Assembly (NCBI RefSeq): GCF_039621805.1
Contig: NZ_CP155075.1
Span: forward strand, 682,001-746,000
Origin: Paraburkholderia sp. PREW-6R
Lineage (GTDB): Bacteria > Pseudomonadota > Gammaproteobacteria > Burkholderiales > Burkholderiaceae
Length of the DNA: 64,000 nt
Direction: 5' to 3'
In this document: one piece after another, positions 46,396 through 54,974 of the stretch
Layout of the letters: each line of letters starts with the position of its first letter
Numbering within the stretch: the stretch's first letter is position 1
Translations under genes and position numbers: made by a program
The notes under the pieces: generated by a model
What the model was told of the DNA's origin: nothing
The model's database searches: none
The model's input: only the letters and a program-made list of their open reading frames with translations

Positions 46396-46437
46396 AGTCA
46401 AAAGCTTTGTTCTGTATCCGAAAACTATATTTTGACT
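46396..46437. promoter_or_regulatory. Inverted repeat between the LysR and Rieske genes
   Basis: AGTCAAAA (46396-46403) and TTTTGACT (46430-46437) form perfect 8-bp arms around 26 bases. It could be a hairpin ending the LysR message or part of the Rieske-gene promoter: TTGACT at 46432 resembles a -35 box, and CATAG/CTAT half-sites at 46393 and 46425 recall the operator at 45378. Confidence 0.4.
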
Positions 46438-46518
46438 GGGATATTGGCTTGATAGATTGAGTCCGTGCCGGGCGCATTGCGCCGCGCGCTCCTGCTCAAC
46501 GCACGCAAGGACCAAGTC

Positions 46519-47655
46519 ATGGACAACGCCGGACTGACCGAATTGATCGACGCATTGCGCACCGGCTGCGATCGTCCGTTCGGCGACGCTCGCGCCATGC
46601 CGCCTCGGGTCTACACATCAGCGGAATTCCTGGCGCTCGAAGAGCGCGACATCTTCCAGCGCGAATGGCAATGCGTGGGCCGTGCAAGCGCGCTCAAAGC
46701 GGCCGGCGATTATCTGACGGCAACCATCGGCGCACAGCCGGTGGTCGTTGTGCGCGACGAACAGATGCAACTCAAGGCAATGTCCAACGTGTGCCTGCAT
46801 CGCATGTCGATGTTGCTCGAAGGACGCGGCAACGTGCGGCGCATCGTGTGCCCTTATCACGCGTGGAATTACTCGCTCGACGGCGCATTGAAGGCGGCGC
46901 CTCTGATGGACCGTCAGGAAGGTTTCTGCAAGGAGAGCTACAGGCTGCCCGCCGTGCGGTGTGAACAATGGCAGGGCTGGATTTACGTCACGCTCGATCA
47001 GAATGCGCAGCCGGTCCGCCAGCAGCTTGCGGAACTGAGCCCGCTAATCGACGCGTACGGTATGACCGACTACATCGAAACGTTCTATGAAGAGCACGTG
47101 TGGGACACCAATTGGAAGATCCTCGCCGAGAACTTCATGGAAAGTTATCACCTGCCGATGCTTCACCGCGCAACGGTAGGTCCGCACTCGCGCCTCGAAG
47201 AGATGGAGTGCCCGCCGGGCCATGCGGCGTTCAATTACCACTGGATCACGAAGGAAGCGTCGCTGCCTATCGGCAACGCGCATCCGGACAACACGCGCCT
47301 GATTGGCCACTGGCGTAAGACTACCGCTTTGCTCGCTATCTATCCGACGCATCTGATTACATTGACGCCCGGCTATTTCTGGTATCTCGTGCTGCAACCG
47401 CAAGGCGTCGGCCGCGTGCACATACGCTTTGGCGGCGGCCTGTCGCCAGAATTCATTGCCGATCCCCAAGCAAATGCGCATATGGCGACGCTGAAGACAT
47501 TGCTCGACGAAGTCAATGCCGAAGACCGGCGCGGCGTCGAAGCCGTCTTTCGCGGCGTGCATGCGCCGCTCGCCAAACCGGGACATCTCAGCCATCTCGA
47601 GCGGCCGAACTACGACTTCGCGCGTTACCTCGCGAGCAAGCTGAATCTGCAGTAA
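46519..47655 (+). CDS. Rieske non-haem iron oxygenase, alpha subunit
   Basis: An oxygenase of 378 residues. The Rieske cluster ligands are Cys92-His94 in NVCLHRMSM and Cys111-His114 in VCPYHAWNYSL, with the standard 16-residue spacing. The mononuclear iron site lies in NWKILAENFMESYHLPMLH, with His211 and His216. The family includes ring-hydroxylating dioxygenases and N-demethylating betaine or carnitine oxygenases. ATG 46519 is chosen over GTG 46465 for its AAGGA site. No reductase gene is nearby, so electrons must come from elsewhere. The adjacent amine-type importer points to a nitrogenous substrate. Confidence 0.9.
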   Translation: MDNAGLTELIDALRTGCDRPFGDARAMPPRVYTSAEFLALEERDIFQREWQCVGRASALKAAGDYLTATIGAQPVVVVRDEQMQLKAMSNVCLHRMSMLLEGRGNVRRIVCPYHAWNYSLDGALKAAPLMDRQEGFCKESYRLPAVRCEQWQGWIYVTLDQNAQPVRQQLAELSPLIDAYGMTDYIETFYEEHVWDTNWKILAENFMESYHLPMLHRATVGPHSRLEEMECPPGHAAFNYHWITKEASLPIGNAHPDNTRLIGHWRKTTALLAIYPTHLITLTPGYFWYLVLQPQGVGRVHIRFGGGLSPEFIADPQANAHMATLKTLLDEVNAEDRRGVEAVFRGVHAPLAKPGHLSHLERPNYDFARYLASKLNLQ

Positions 47656-47676
47656 GAACGACAGGACGCAATCACG

Positions 47677-48858
47677 ATGTCTAATCCTTCCTTCATCTCG
47701 TTCTCGGGCGTGAGCAAGTCGTATGACGGCGTGAACTTTGTCGTCGACGATCTGAACCTCGATGTGCGCAAGGGAGAGTTCCTGTCGCTGCTCGGACCTT
47801 CGGGATCAGGCAAGACGACCACGCTGATGATGCTGGCGGGATTCGAATCGCCGACACAAGGCGAGATCCGGCTCGACGGCAAGCGGCTCGATGACAAGCC
47901 GCCGCACCAGCGTGACATCGGCATGGTATTCCAGAACTATGCGTTGTTTCCGCATCTGACCATTGCGGAGAATGTCGCGTTTCCGCTGTCGGTCAGACGC
48001 GTGAGTCGCGCCGAACAGAAGACGCGCGTCAAGCGTGCGCTCGACATGATCGAGTTGCCGCATCTGGCCAATCGCCGTCCCGCTCAACTCTCCGGCGGAC
48101 AGCAGCAACGCGTCGCGCTCGCACGCGCACTCGTGTTCGAACCGAGTGTCGTCCTGATGGACGAACCGCTCGGCGCACTCGACAAGCGCCTGCGTGAAAC
48201 GATGCAATACGAAATCATGCGGCTGCATCGCGAGCTGTCTCTGACGATTGTCTACGTGACGCACGATCAGGCCGAAGCGTTAACCATGTCGAACCGCGTC
48301 GCCGTGTTCTCCGATGGCCGCATACAGCAGGCGGCCACGCCGAGCGAGCTTTATGAAAACGCCCAGAACGCTTTTGTCGCGAACTTCGTCGGCGAAAACA
48401 ACGGGCTGACCGGCCGCGTCGTGAGTTGCGACGAGCGGTGGGCGACGTTCGCGCTGACGGACGGCAGCACCATTCGCGGCCGGTGCGAAGCGGGCTTGCG
48501 CATTGGCGACGAAGCCATGCTCGCGCTACGCCCCGAGCGTGCGCACCTGCCGGGCGCAGAAGGTCTGCAACCCGATGAACGCGATAACGTCGTGCACGCG
48601 CGCGTGGAAGAGTTGGTGTATTGCGGCGATCACCACCGTGTGCATCTGACGCTCGGCTCGCGCGATTCAATTGTCGTCAAAGTGCCCAACACCCAGCGTC
48701 ATGCGCTGCCCTCTGCGGGCGACACCGTCCAGGTCACCTGGCGTCATGACGACTGCAAGATTCTCGCGATCAGCGCGCAGCCCCGCCCGCCCGCGATCAA
48801 TACCTTCGCCCCACCCTCACCTTCTCTCATCACGACCGCACCTGCAGGAGCCAACTGA
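47677..48858 (+). CDS. ABC importer ATPase, polyamine/iron-type (PotA-like)
   Basis: A 393-residue ATP-binding subunit. Walker A is GPSGSGKTT (residues 40-48), the signature QLSGGQQQRVALARAL, Walker B VVLMDEPLGALD and the switch His in YVTHDQAEALTM. A C-terminal TOBE domain (about 275-365) is typical of the PotA/MalK/FbpC group. It follows the Rieske gene by 21 bases and is followed after one base by the binding-protein gene. It forms a complete importer with the two permeases downstream. Confidence 0.92.
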   Translation: MSNPSFISFSGVSKSYDGVNFVVDDLNLDVRKGEFLSLLGPSGSGKTTTLMMLAGFESPTQGEIRLDGKRLDDKPPHQRDIGMVFQNYALFPHLTIAENVAFPLSVRRVSRAEQKTRVKRALDMIELPHLANRRPAQLSGGQQQRVALARALVFEPSVVLMDEPLGALDKRLRETMQYEIMRLHRELSLTIVYVTHDQAEALTMSNRVAVFSDGRIQQAATPSELYENAQNAFVANFVGENNGLTGRVVSCDERWATFALTDGSTIRGRCEAGLRIGDEAMLALRPERAHLPGAEGLQPDERDNVVHARVEELVYCGDHHRVHLTLGSRDSIVVKVPNTQRHALPSAGDTVQVTWRHDDCKILAISAQPRPPAINTFAPPSPSLITTAPAGAN

Positions 48859-48859
48859 C

Positions 48860-49906
48860 ATGCGCACTCTATTCAGAACACAATGCGCCGCACTCGCCCT
48901 ACTCGCTATCTCCAGCGTCACCACGCAAGCAGCCGAAACGCTGAACGTGGTGACGTTTGGCGGCGCATTCGAAGCTGCGGCAAAGAAGGCCTGGATGGAC
49001 CCGTTCACGCAGTCGACCGGCACCCAGTTTTCGCTCGAATCCTATGACGGCGGACTCGCCAAGCTTTCAGCAATGGAACAGGCGAAGAACACGACATGGG
49101 ACCTGATCGACCTCGAAACCAACGACGCGATCACCGCCTGCGATGAAGGTCTGCTCAGGAAGTTCGACAAGAAGTCGCTCGGCAATACCAGTGACTATAT
49201 TCCCGGTTCGATCAGCGATTGCGCGGTGGCCAGCATGGTCTGGTCGACGGTCTACGCTTACGATTCGAGCAAGCTGAAGAGCGCGCCGACCACCGTCAAC
49301 GATTTCTTCGACGTGCAGAAATTCCCCGGCAAGCGCGGCCTGCGCAAATCGCCGAAGGTGGCGATGGAATGGGCGCTGATCGCCGATGGCGTCGATCCCA
49401 AGGATGTTTACAAGGTGCTCGGCACGCCCGCAGGTGTCGACCGTGCGTTCAAAAAACTCGATACCATCAAGAAGAATATCGTGTGGTGGGAGTCGGGCGC
49501 GCAAGCGCCGCAACTGCTCGCCGACGGCGCGGTAGTGATGGTGCAGGCGTACAACGGTCGCATCGACGATGCAGTGAAGAAGGACCACAAGCCCTTCAAG
49601 ACCGTATGGGATGCGCAGGTCTACGACTTCGAATGGTGGGGCATTCCAAACGGCGCGAAGCATGCCGATCTGGCCTCGAAATTCATCGTGTCGCAAGCCC
49701 AGCCGAAGGCGTCAGCAGACCTGGCGAAGTACATCGCTTACGCGCCGCCGCGCAAGGACGCGGTCGCCCTCGTCGACAAACAGCGTCTCGCCGACATGCC
49801 GACCGCACCGGAAAACTTCAAACGCGCCGTGCAGATCAACGCGAACTTCTGGGCCGATAACGCCGATGCGATCAACAAGCGCTTCCAGGTGTGGCTCACG
49901 CAATAA
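48860..49906 (+). CDS. ABC importer periplasmic binding protein, PotD/SBP_bac_8 type
   Basis: A secreted solute-binding protein of 348 residues. The signal peptide is hydrophobic (CAALALLAISSVTTQA, cleaved before AETLNVV). The mature protein has VVTFGGAFEAAAKKAWMDPF, WDLIDLETNDAITACDEG and WWGIPNGAKHADLASKF, all in the style of spermidine/putrescine-binding proteins. AGGAG precedes the ATG. It captures the compound probably degraded by the Rieske oxygenase, FMO and deacylase of the same locus. Confidence 0.9.
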   Translation: MRTLFRTQCAALALLAISSVTTQAAETLNVVTFGGAFEAAAKKAWMDPFTQSTGTQFSLESYDGGLAKLSAMEQAKNTTWDLIDLETNDAITACDEGLLRKFDKKSLGNTSDYIPGSISDCAVASMVWSTVYAYDSSKLKSAPTTVNDFFDVQKFPGKRGLRKSPKVAMEWALIADGVDPKDVYKVLGTPAGVDRAFKKLDTIKKNIVWWESGAQAPQLLADGAVVMVQAYNGRIDDAVKKDHKPFKTVWDAQVYDFEWWGIPNGAKHADLASKFIVSQAQPKASADLAKYIAYAPPRKDAVALVDKQRLADMPTAPENFKRAVQINANFWADNADAINKRFQVWLTQ

Positions 49907-49925
49907 GGCAATTGAAGCAGACGAG

Positions 49926-51188
49926 ATGAAGAACATGCCTGCACCGATCCACGCACCCATCGGCGGTCTTTCCCGGGCCCAGGAGGGCCGCGCGTCCTAT
50001 CACCAGGCGCAGCGGCGCGCGTCGGTGCAGGCACTTCTGCTCGCATTACCGCTTATTGTGTTTCTGGTCTCCACGTTTATCGCGCCCATTGCGATGCTGC
50101 TTGCACGCAGCGTGCAGAACCGCGAGGTCGCCGACAGCATGCCCGCGTTCGCGCAAGCCTTGAATGCGTGGGACGGGCAAGGTGTTCCCGGCGAACGTAC
50201 GTTCGCGCTGCTTGCATCGGGGCTGAAACAGGCCCAGGAAAGCGGCCAGTTGGGAGCGGTTGCGCGCCGTCTGAACTTCGCGCAGCCGGAGTTTCGCAGC
50301 CTGCTGATGCGCACGGCGCGCAATATTCAGGATGACGCACCGAAAGCGTGGAAGCCCGCGTTGATCGGTATCGATGAGCGATGGAACTCGCCCGAGGTGT
50401 GGCGCCTGTTCAAGCGCGCGGCCGAGTCGCCGACGCCCGACTATCTGCTTGCCGCGATGGACGCGCAGGTCACGCCGCAAGGGGCCATTGCGTCGATGCC
50501 CGCCGATGCGTCGGTCTATCGCGAAGCATTCGCCAGGACCATTTCGATTAGCGCGACCGTGACGCTGATTTGCCTCGTGCTCGGTTATCCCGTTGCATGG
50601 CTGCTCGCCAGTTTGCCCGCGAAAACCGGCAACCGTCTGATGCTGTTCGTGATCGTGCCGTTCTGGACATCGCTGCTCGTGCGTACGACCGCGTGGTACG
50701 TTCTGCTGCAACCGGGCGGTGTCGTCAACAGCGTGCTCTCGGGGCTGGGTCTTGCCACCCATCCTGTACCGCTGATTTTCAATCGTACGGGTGTGTTGAT
50801 CGGCATGACACATGTGCTCTTGCCTTACATGATTCTGGCGATCTACTCGGTCATGAAAGGCGTTTCGCCCGTCTACGTGCGTGCGGCGATGTCGCTCGGC
50901 GCGCATCCGTTCACGGCCTTCGTGCGCATTTATATGCCGCAGACGCTGCCTGGCGTCGGTGCGGGATGTTTTCTCGTGTTCGTGCTGGCGCTTGGCTACT
51001 ACATCACGCCTGCGCTGCTCGGCGGCGCAGGCGACGAGATGATCAGCCAGCTCATCGCGATGCAAACGAATACGCAGCTCAACTGGGGACTTGCGGGCGC
51101 ACTGTCGGCGTACCTCGTGATCTTCACGGCGGTCTTCTACTTCCTGTTCAACCGCATTGTCGGCATCGACCGGCTGCGCTTCGGTTGA
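49926..51188 (+). CDS. ABC importer permease (PotB-like), long N-terminal domain
   Basis: An inner-membrane permease of 420 residues. It has one membrane segment near residues 40-65, then a polar region of about 140 residues (around 65-205), then the five-helix core starting near 210. The EAA-type coupling loop reads YVRAAMSLGAHPFTAFVRIY. PotB proteins are usually about 290 residues; the extra length is the periplasmic insertion between helices 1 and 2. The gene is 19 bases after the binding-protein gene and 25 before the second permease. Confidence 0.9.
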   Translation: MKNMPAPIHAPIGGLSRAQEGRASYHQAQRRASVQALLLALPLIVFLVSTFIAPIAMLLARSVQNREVADSMPAFAQALNAWDGQGVPGERTFALLASGLKQAQESGQLGAVARRLNFAQPEFRSLLMRTARNIQDDAPKAWKPALIGIDERWNSPEVWRLFKRAAESPTPDYLLAAMDAQVTPQGAIASMPADASVYREAFARTISISATVTLICLVLGYPVAWLLASLPAKTGNRLMLFVIVPFWTSLLVRTTAWYVLLQPGGVVNSVLSGLGLATHPVPLIFNRTGVLIGMTHVLLPYMILAIYSVMKGVSPVYVRAAMSLGAHPFTAFVRIYMPQTLPGVGAGCFLVFVLALGYYITPALLGGAGDEMISQLIAMQTNTQLNWGLAGALSAYLVIFTAVFYFLFNRIVGIDRLRFG

Positions 51189-51213
51189 CCCATCAGCATC
51201 GAAGGACACGCTC

Positions 51214-52041
51214 ATGCAAGACAAACGCAACACAGTGCTGACGGAACGCGTCGCTGCACGCTGGGTTCGCGTGCACACGGCGCTCGTGCTGTTTTTCCTG
51301 ATTGCACCTATTCTCGCGATCATTCCGCTGTCGTTCAACTCAGGCTCGTATTTCTCTTATCCGATGCAGGGCTTTTCGTTGCGATGGTACGAGCAGGCAC
51401 TGACCAGCGCGGACTGGCAGCGCGCGTTGCTGAACAGCGTGGGCATCGGCGCGGCATCGACCTTGATCGCGACCTGTCTCGGCACGCTCGCCGCACTCGG
51501 ATTGTCCCGCTCCCAGTTCCCGCTGCGCTCGGTCATCATGCCCATCATCATTTCTCCGATGATCGTGCCGATCGTCGTCGTGGCGGCGGGCTTCTACCTG
51601 ATCTTCGCACCGCTCGGACTGGTGAACTCGTACGCAGGCGTCGTGCTTGCGCATGCGGCGCTCGGCACGCCATTCGTCGTGATCACCGTGACAGCGTCGA
51701 TGTTGTCGTTCGATCAAAGCCTGTTGCGCGCCGCATCCGGTCTTGGGGCCAACCCTTGGACTGCGTTCCGTCGCGTGACCCTGCCGCTTATCACGCCAGC
51801 TGTCGCAACGGGCAGCGTGTTTGCGTTCGCAACTTCGTTCGATGAAATCATCGTGATCCTCTTCATCGGCGGCCCGGATCAGAAGACCGTGCCCCGCCAG
51901 ATGTGGAGCGGCATTCGCGACTCCATCGATCCTTCCATTCTCGCGGTTGCGACCATGCTGATCGTGTTCGCGGTCTTGCTGTTCGTCAGCATTAACTGGT
52001 TGCGGGCGCGAGTGCCGGCGGCAAACGGGGCGTTGAACTGA
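51214..52041 (+). CDS. ABC importer permease (PotC-like)
   Basis: The second permease, 275 residues. The N-terminal membrane helix is ALVLFFLIAPILAIIPLSF. The coupling loop reads LLRAASGLGANPWTAFRRVT and is followed by LPLITPAVATGSVFAFATSF, with typical PotC features. ATG 51214 has AAGGA upstream. It closes the rightward operon of Rieske oxygenase, ATPase, binding protein and two permeases. Confidence 0.92.
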   Translation: MQDKRNTVLTERVAARWVRVHTALVLFFLIAPILAIIPLSFNSGSYFSYPMQGFSLRWYEQALTSADWQRALLNSVGIGAASTLIATCLGTLAALGLSRSQFPLRSVIMPIIISPMIVPIVVVAAGFYLIFAPLGLVNSYAGVVLAHAALGTPFVVITVTASMLSFDQSLLRAASGLGANPWTAFRRVTLPLITPAVATGSVFAFATSFDEIIVILFIGGPDQKTVPRQMWSGIRDSIDPSILAVATMLIVFAVLLFVSINWLRARVPAANGALN

Positions 52042-52134
52042 TTGCGCAGCACTCACGATGCGCTTTCTTCCTTTTCCCGCGTGTGCTATTGCTTCTTCAA
52101 ATGCATCGATTGAATAAACAACGGCGACAGTGAT

Positions 52135-52156
52135 CTGGAGCGGTACTTCGCTCCAG
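52135..52156. terminator. Hairpin downstream of the importer operon
   Basis: CTGGAGCG and CGCTCCAG pair perfectly over 8 bp around a 6-base loop, 94 bases after the permease stop and before the convergent amidase gene. A likely shared terminator. Nearby, 52191-52213 holds three copies of an 8-base CCGCCGGG unit. Confidence 0.5.
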
Positions 52157-52303
52157 TCTCGGCAAATGACCGCTGTCGGGTCCCCAGCAGCCGCCGGGCC
52201 GCCGGGCCGCCGGACCGAGCCGGGGCGAGTCCAGCCAGATACACCGCAATAGTCGAATAGCAGGGATGCCACGCGAGGCTTTTGGATCAACGGGCAACAA
52301 TGC

Positions 52304-53710
52304 CTAGCTAACCGTACACAACACTTCACTCAGTCGATGCGCCAGTTGCAGCAGCTGCGCATCCGAGTATCGCGGCCCGCCGAGTTGCAAACCGACCGGC
52401 AGCCCGTTCACCCGCCCGCATGGAATCGAGATCGCCGGCAGATGCACGAGATTGAACGGCGCGGCATAGCCGATCAGATTGCGGTTCGCTTCCGAGGTGA
52501 TCACGCCATCCGGATAGAAATCGCCTACGCGCGGCGCGGTGAACGGTGCGCTCGGCGACACGATGACGTCGAAGCGCTGGAACGCCCCGAAGAAATCCTC
52601 GGCGAGTTTGGCGCGCGCATCGATCATGCGCTGGTTGTCGTCGGCGCTCCATGTATCGGCCAGACGCAACACGGAACCCACGGCTTCGGGGCCGCGATAG
52701 CTTGCGCTCCTGCCACGCAGACGTAAGGTCGCCTGGCGCATATACGTCATGAATGGGTCGTCGCACAGGCGCTCAAACGTCTCGACCTCGAGACCGAGCG
52801 TGTCGAACGCGCCCAATGCGCGCATCACGCAGGCCAGCACCTCGGCATCGGGCTTCTGAAACCCGAAGCTCGCGCTAAAGCCGATTCGCAGACGCGGCAA
52901 AGGCGCACGCAATGCGTCGGCATAGCGGACATCGGCGCGACTTTGTTCCGTCCAGTCGCGCCCATCGGGGCGCGCAATCACATCCATCGCCAGCGCAAGG
53001 TCTTCGCACGATCGGGCGATCGGACCGGCAACCGTCCGATCCGTTTGCCCCGGGTAATAGGGCACGATACCAAACGTCGGCTTGTGCCCGAACGTTCCGG
53101 TGAACGAGGCCGGCAGACGGATCGAGCCGCCGCCATCGCTTCCGATGGCGATCGCACCCATGCCCGCGGCCACCGCCGCCGCCGCGCCGCCGCTCGATCC
53201 GCCCGGACTGTGCGCGAGGTCGACCGGATTGCGCGTGATGCCCCACGCGGCCGTCTGCGTGACCGGCACGACGCTCAGCTCCGGCATCGTCGTCTTGCCG
53301 AGCATCACCGCGCCGGCTTCGCGCAGACGCGCCGCGCACGGACTGTCGAACGACGACTCCTCCTGACGCGCCGGTCCGCCCCGATTCGGCGCGAGAAAAC
53401 CCATCACGTCGATATGATCCTTGATCGATACCGGCACGCCATCGAGCGGTGACAACGGCGCGCCGGATAGCCAGCGTGCCTCTGCCTCGCGTGCACTGAC
53501 GCGCGCCGCATCCGCGCGGGTTTCGCAGAACGCATGCAGTTGCGGATCGAATTCTGCGATCTGCGAGAGCGCCGCCTCGGTCACTTCGACCGGCGACAGT
53601 TCGCCTGCACGGTACGCGTGCGACAGCGCACTCGCCGTCAGCGCAAGAATCGGATTCCTAACGGGTATTGACGTGCGCGTGTGCGCATCGATGGCCATCT
53701 CGTCACTCAT
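52304..53710 (-). CDS. Amidase signature family hydrolase
   Basis: A 468-residue amidase of the GatA/AtzF type, which cleaves carboxamides to acid and ammonia. The Ser-cisSer-Lys triad is visible: Lys in DGVPVSIKDHIDV, the Gly/Ser stretch SPGGSSGGAAAAVAAGMGA, and the nucleophile Ser in GSDGGGSIRLPASFTG. GGAGA precedes ATG 53710. It is the last gene of the long leftward operon with a Rid protein, a Liv importer and two diiron proteins. It may release ammonia in the final step of a pathway for an imported amide. Specificity cannot be read from sequence. Confidence 0.9.
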   Translation of the reverse strand: MSDEMAIDAHTRTSIPVRNPILALTASALSHAYRAGELSPVEVTEAALSQIAEFDPQLHAFCETRADAARVSAREAEARWLSGAPLSPLDGVPVSIKDHIDVMGFLAPNRGGPARQEESSFDSPCAARLREAGAVMLGKTTMPELSVVPVTQTAAWGITRNPVDLAHSPGGSSGGAAAAVAAGMGAIAIGSDGGGSIRLPASFTGTFGHKPTFGIVPYYPGQTDRTVAGPIARSCEDLALAMDVIARPDGRDWTEQSRADVRYADALRAPLPRLRIGFSASFGFQKPDAEVLACVMRALGAFDTLGLEVETFERLCDDPFMTYMRQATLRLRGRSASYRGPEAVGSVLRLADTWSADDNQRMIDARAKLAEDFFGAFQRFDVIVSPSAPFTAPRVGDFYPDGVITSEANRNLIGYAAPFNLVHLPAISIPCGRVNGLPVGLQLGGPRYSDAQLLQLAHRLSEVLCTVS

Positions 53711-53752
53711 GAAACTGTCTCCGTTCGAGGCCGCGCCCCGGGTCAGTCGACG

Positions 53753-54145
53753 CTATTGCGCCTTGAAGGCGATCGCCTCGATTTCGATCAGCCAGTCCGC
53801 ACGCACGAGCGCGGGCGACACCGTCAGCGTCGAAGCAGGCCTTGCACCATCGAGAAACTGCTCGCGCACGGGACCGAGTTGCGCGACAGTCGACACGTCG
53901 GTGACGTAGGTGTTCACCTTCACGAGGTCGTGCACCGTCATGCCATCGGCTGCGAGAATGGCGACGAGATTGAGCCAGCATTGCGTGGCCTGCGCGGCGA
54001 AACCGTCGGCCAGCGTGCCATCCGGCGCCACGCCGACCTGCCCCGCGATATAGAGCGTGCGGCCCGTGCTGCGTGTGGACACGCCATGGCTATAAGGGCC
54101 GGTCGGCGCAGGCACGGTATCGGGATTGAGTTTCACGACAGTCAT
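53753..54145 (-). CDS. Rid-family protein without the canonical arginine
   Basis: A 130-residue Rid protein from ATG 54145. It shows VPAPTGPYSHGVSTRSTGRT, YIAGQVGVAPDGTLADGFAA and VKVNTYVTDVSTVAQLGPVR. The C-terminal strand reads ARPASTLTVSPALVRADWLI, so by eye the place of the RidA imine-binding Arg holds Ser, as in the Rid protein at 43520. Upstream in-frame codons overlap the LivF gene and are not needed. It lies between livF and the amidase gene and probably handles a reactive intermediate of the same pathway. Confidence 0.85.
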   Translation of the reverse strand: MTVVKLNPDTVPAPTGPYSHGVSTRSTGRTLYIAGQVGVAPDGTLADGFAAQATQCWLNLVAILAADGMTVHDLVKVNTYVTDVSTVAQLGPVREQFLDGARPASTLTVSPALVRADWLIEIEAIAFKAQ

Positions 54146-54167
54146 CTTCAGGATTCCATCACTCGGG

Positions 54168-54974
54168 TTAAGAAGCGTGGACGACGGGCGCGCCATCGTC
54201 CGCAGGGTTGCCGCTTGCATCTCGCGCCGTGCGGCGGCGGCGCGCGGTGCTGCCCGCTTGCTGCGTGCCGAGATACGCATCGGCGAGCGTGCGGTCCTGC
54301 ATGATCTGCGCAGCGGTTCCCGAACGCGTGATGCGGCCTTCGGTAATCACGTAGGCGTCATCGGCGATCGACAGACCAGCACGCGCGTTCTGTTCAGCGA
54401 TCAGGATGGTCATACCGTCGTCGCGCAAACTCGCCAGCGTCGCGAAGATGTCGCGTACGACGAGCGGCGCAAGGCCCATCGACGGTTCATCGAGCAGCAG
54501 CACGCGTGGGCCGCTCATCAGCGCGCGGCCAATCGCGAGCATTTGCTGCTCGCCGCCCGAGAGCGTGCCAGCCAGCTGCCTGCTGCGTTCGAGCAGACGT
54601 GGAAAGAGCCGCTGCACGAACGCGAGCCGTTCGTCGTAGTGCTGCCGTTTGCGTTCCCGCAACGAGAGGTAAGCGCCCATCTGCAGATTTTCGTCGACGG
54701 AGAGCGGGCCGAACACGCGTCGGCCTTCCGGCACGAGCGCGAGCCCGGCCTTGACGATCTTTGCCGGCGCGAATGGGTCGATGCGCGTTCCCGCGAGCGA
54801 GACGCTGCCGCCACGTGCGCGCACGATCCCGCACACCGTACGCAGCGTCGTGCTCTTGCCTGCGCCGTTCGAACCGATCAGACACGCAATACGGCCCTGT
54901 CCGACCGTCAGCGACACGTCATGCAGCGCCAGATTTGCGCCATAGCCAGCGCGCAGTTCGCGGATTTCAAGCAT
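54168..54974 (-). CDS. livF: Branched-chain amino-acid-type ABC ATPase LivF
   Basis: A 268-residue ATPase. It reads MLEIRELRAGYGANLALHDV, Walker A GSNGAGKST, LSGGEQQMLAIGRAL as signature and RVLLLDEPSMGLAP as Walker B. The RRVFGPLSVDENLQMGAY segment is typical of LivF. The C-terminal extension of about 30 residues is basic. It overlaps the livG stop by 8 bases. Liv systems import branched amino acids and also aromatic acids, amides and urea, so the substrate must be judged from context. Confidence 0.93.
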   Translation of the reverse strand: MLEIRELRAGYGANLALHDVSLTVGQGRIACLIGSNGAGKSTTLRTVCGIVRARGGSVSLAGTRIDPFAPAKIVKAGLALVPEGRRVFGPLSVDENLQMGAYLSLRERKRQHYDERLAFVQRLFPRLLERSRQLAGTLSGGEQQMLAIGRALMSGPRVLLLDEPSMGLAPLVVRDIFATLASLRDDGMTILIAEQNARAGLSIADDAYVITEGRITRSGTAAQIMQDRTLADAYLGTQQAGSTARRRRTARDASGNPADDGAPVVHAS

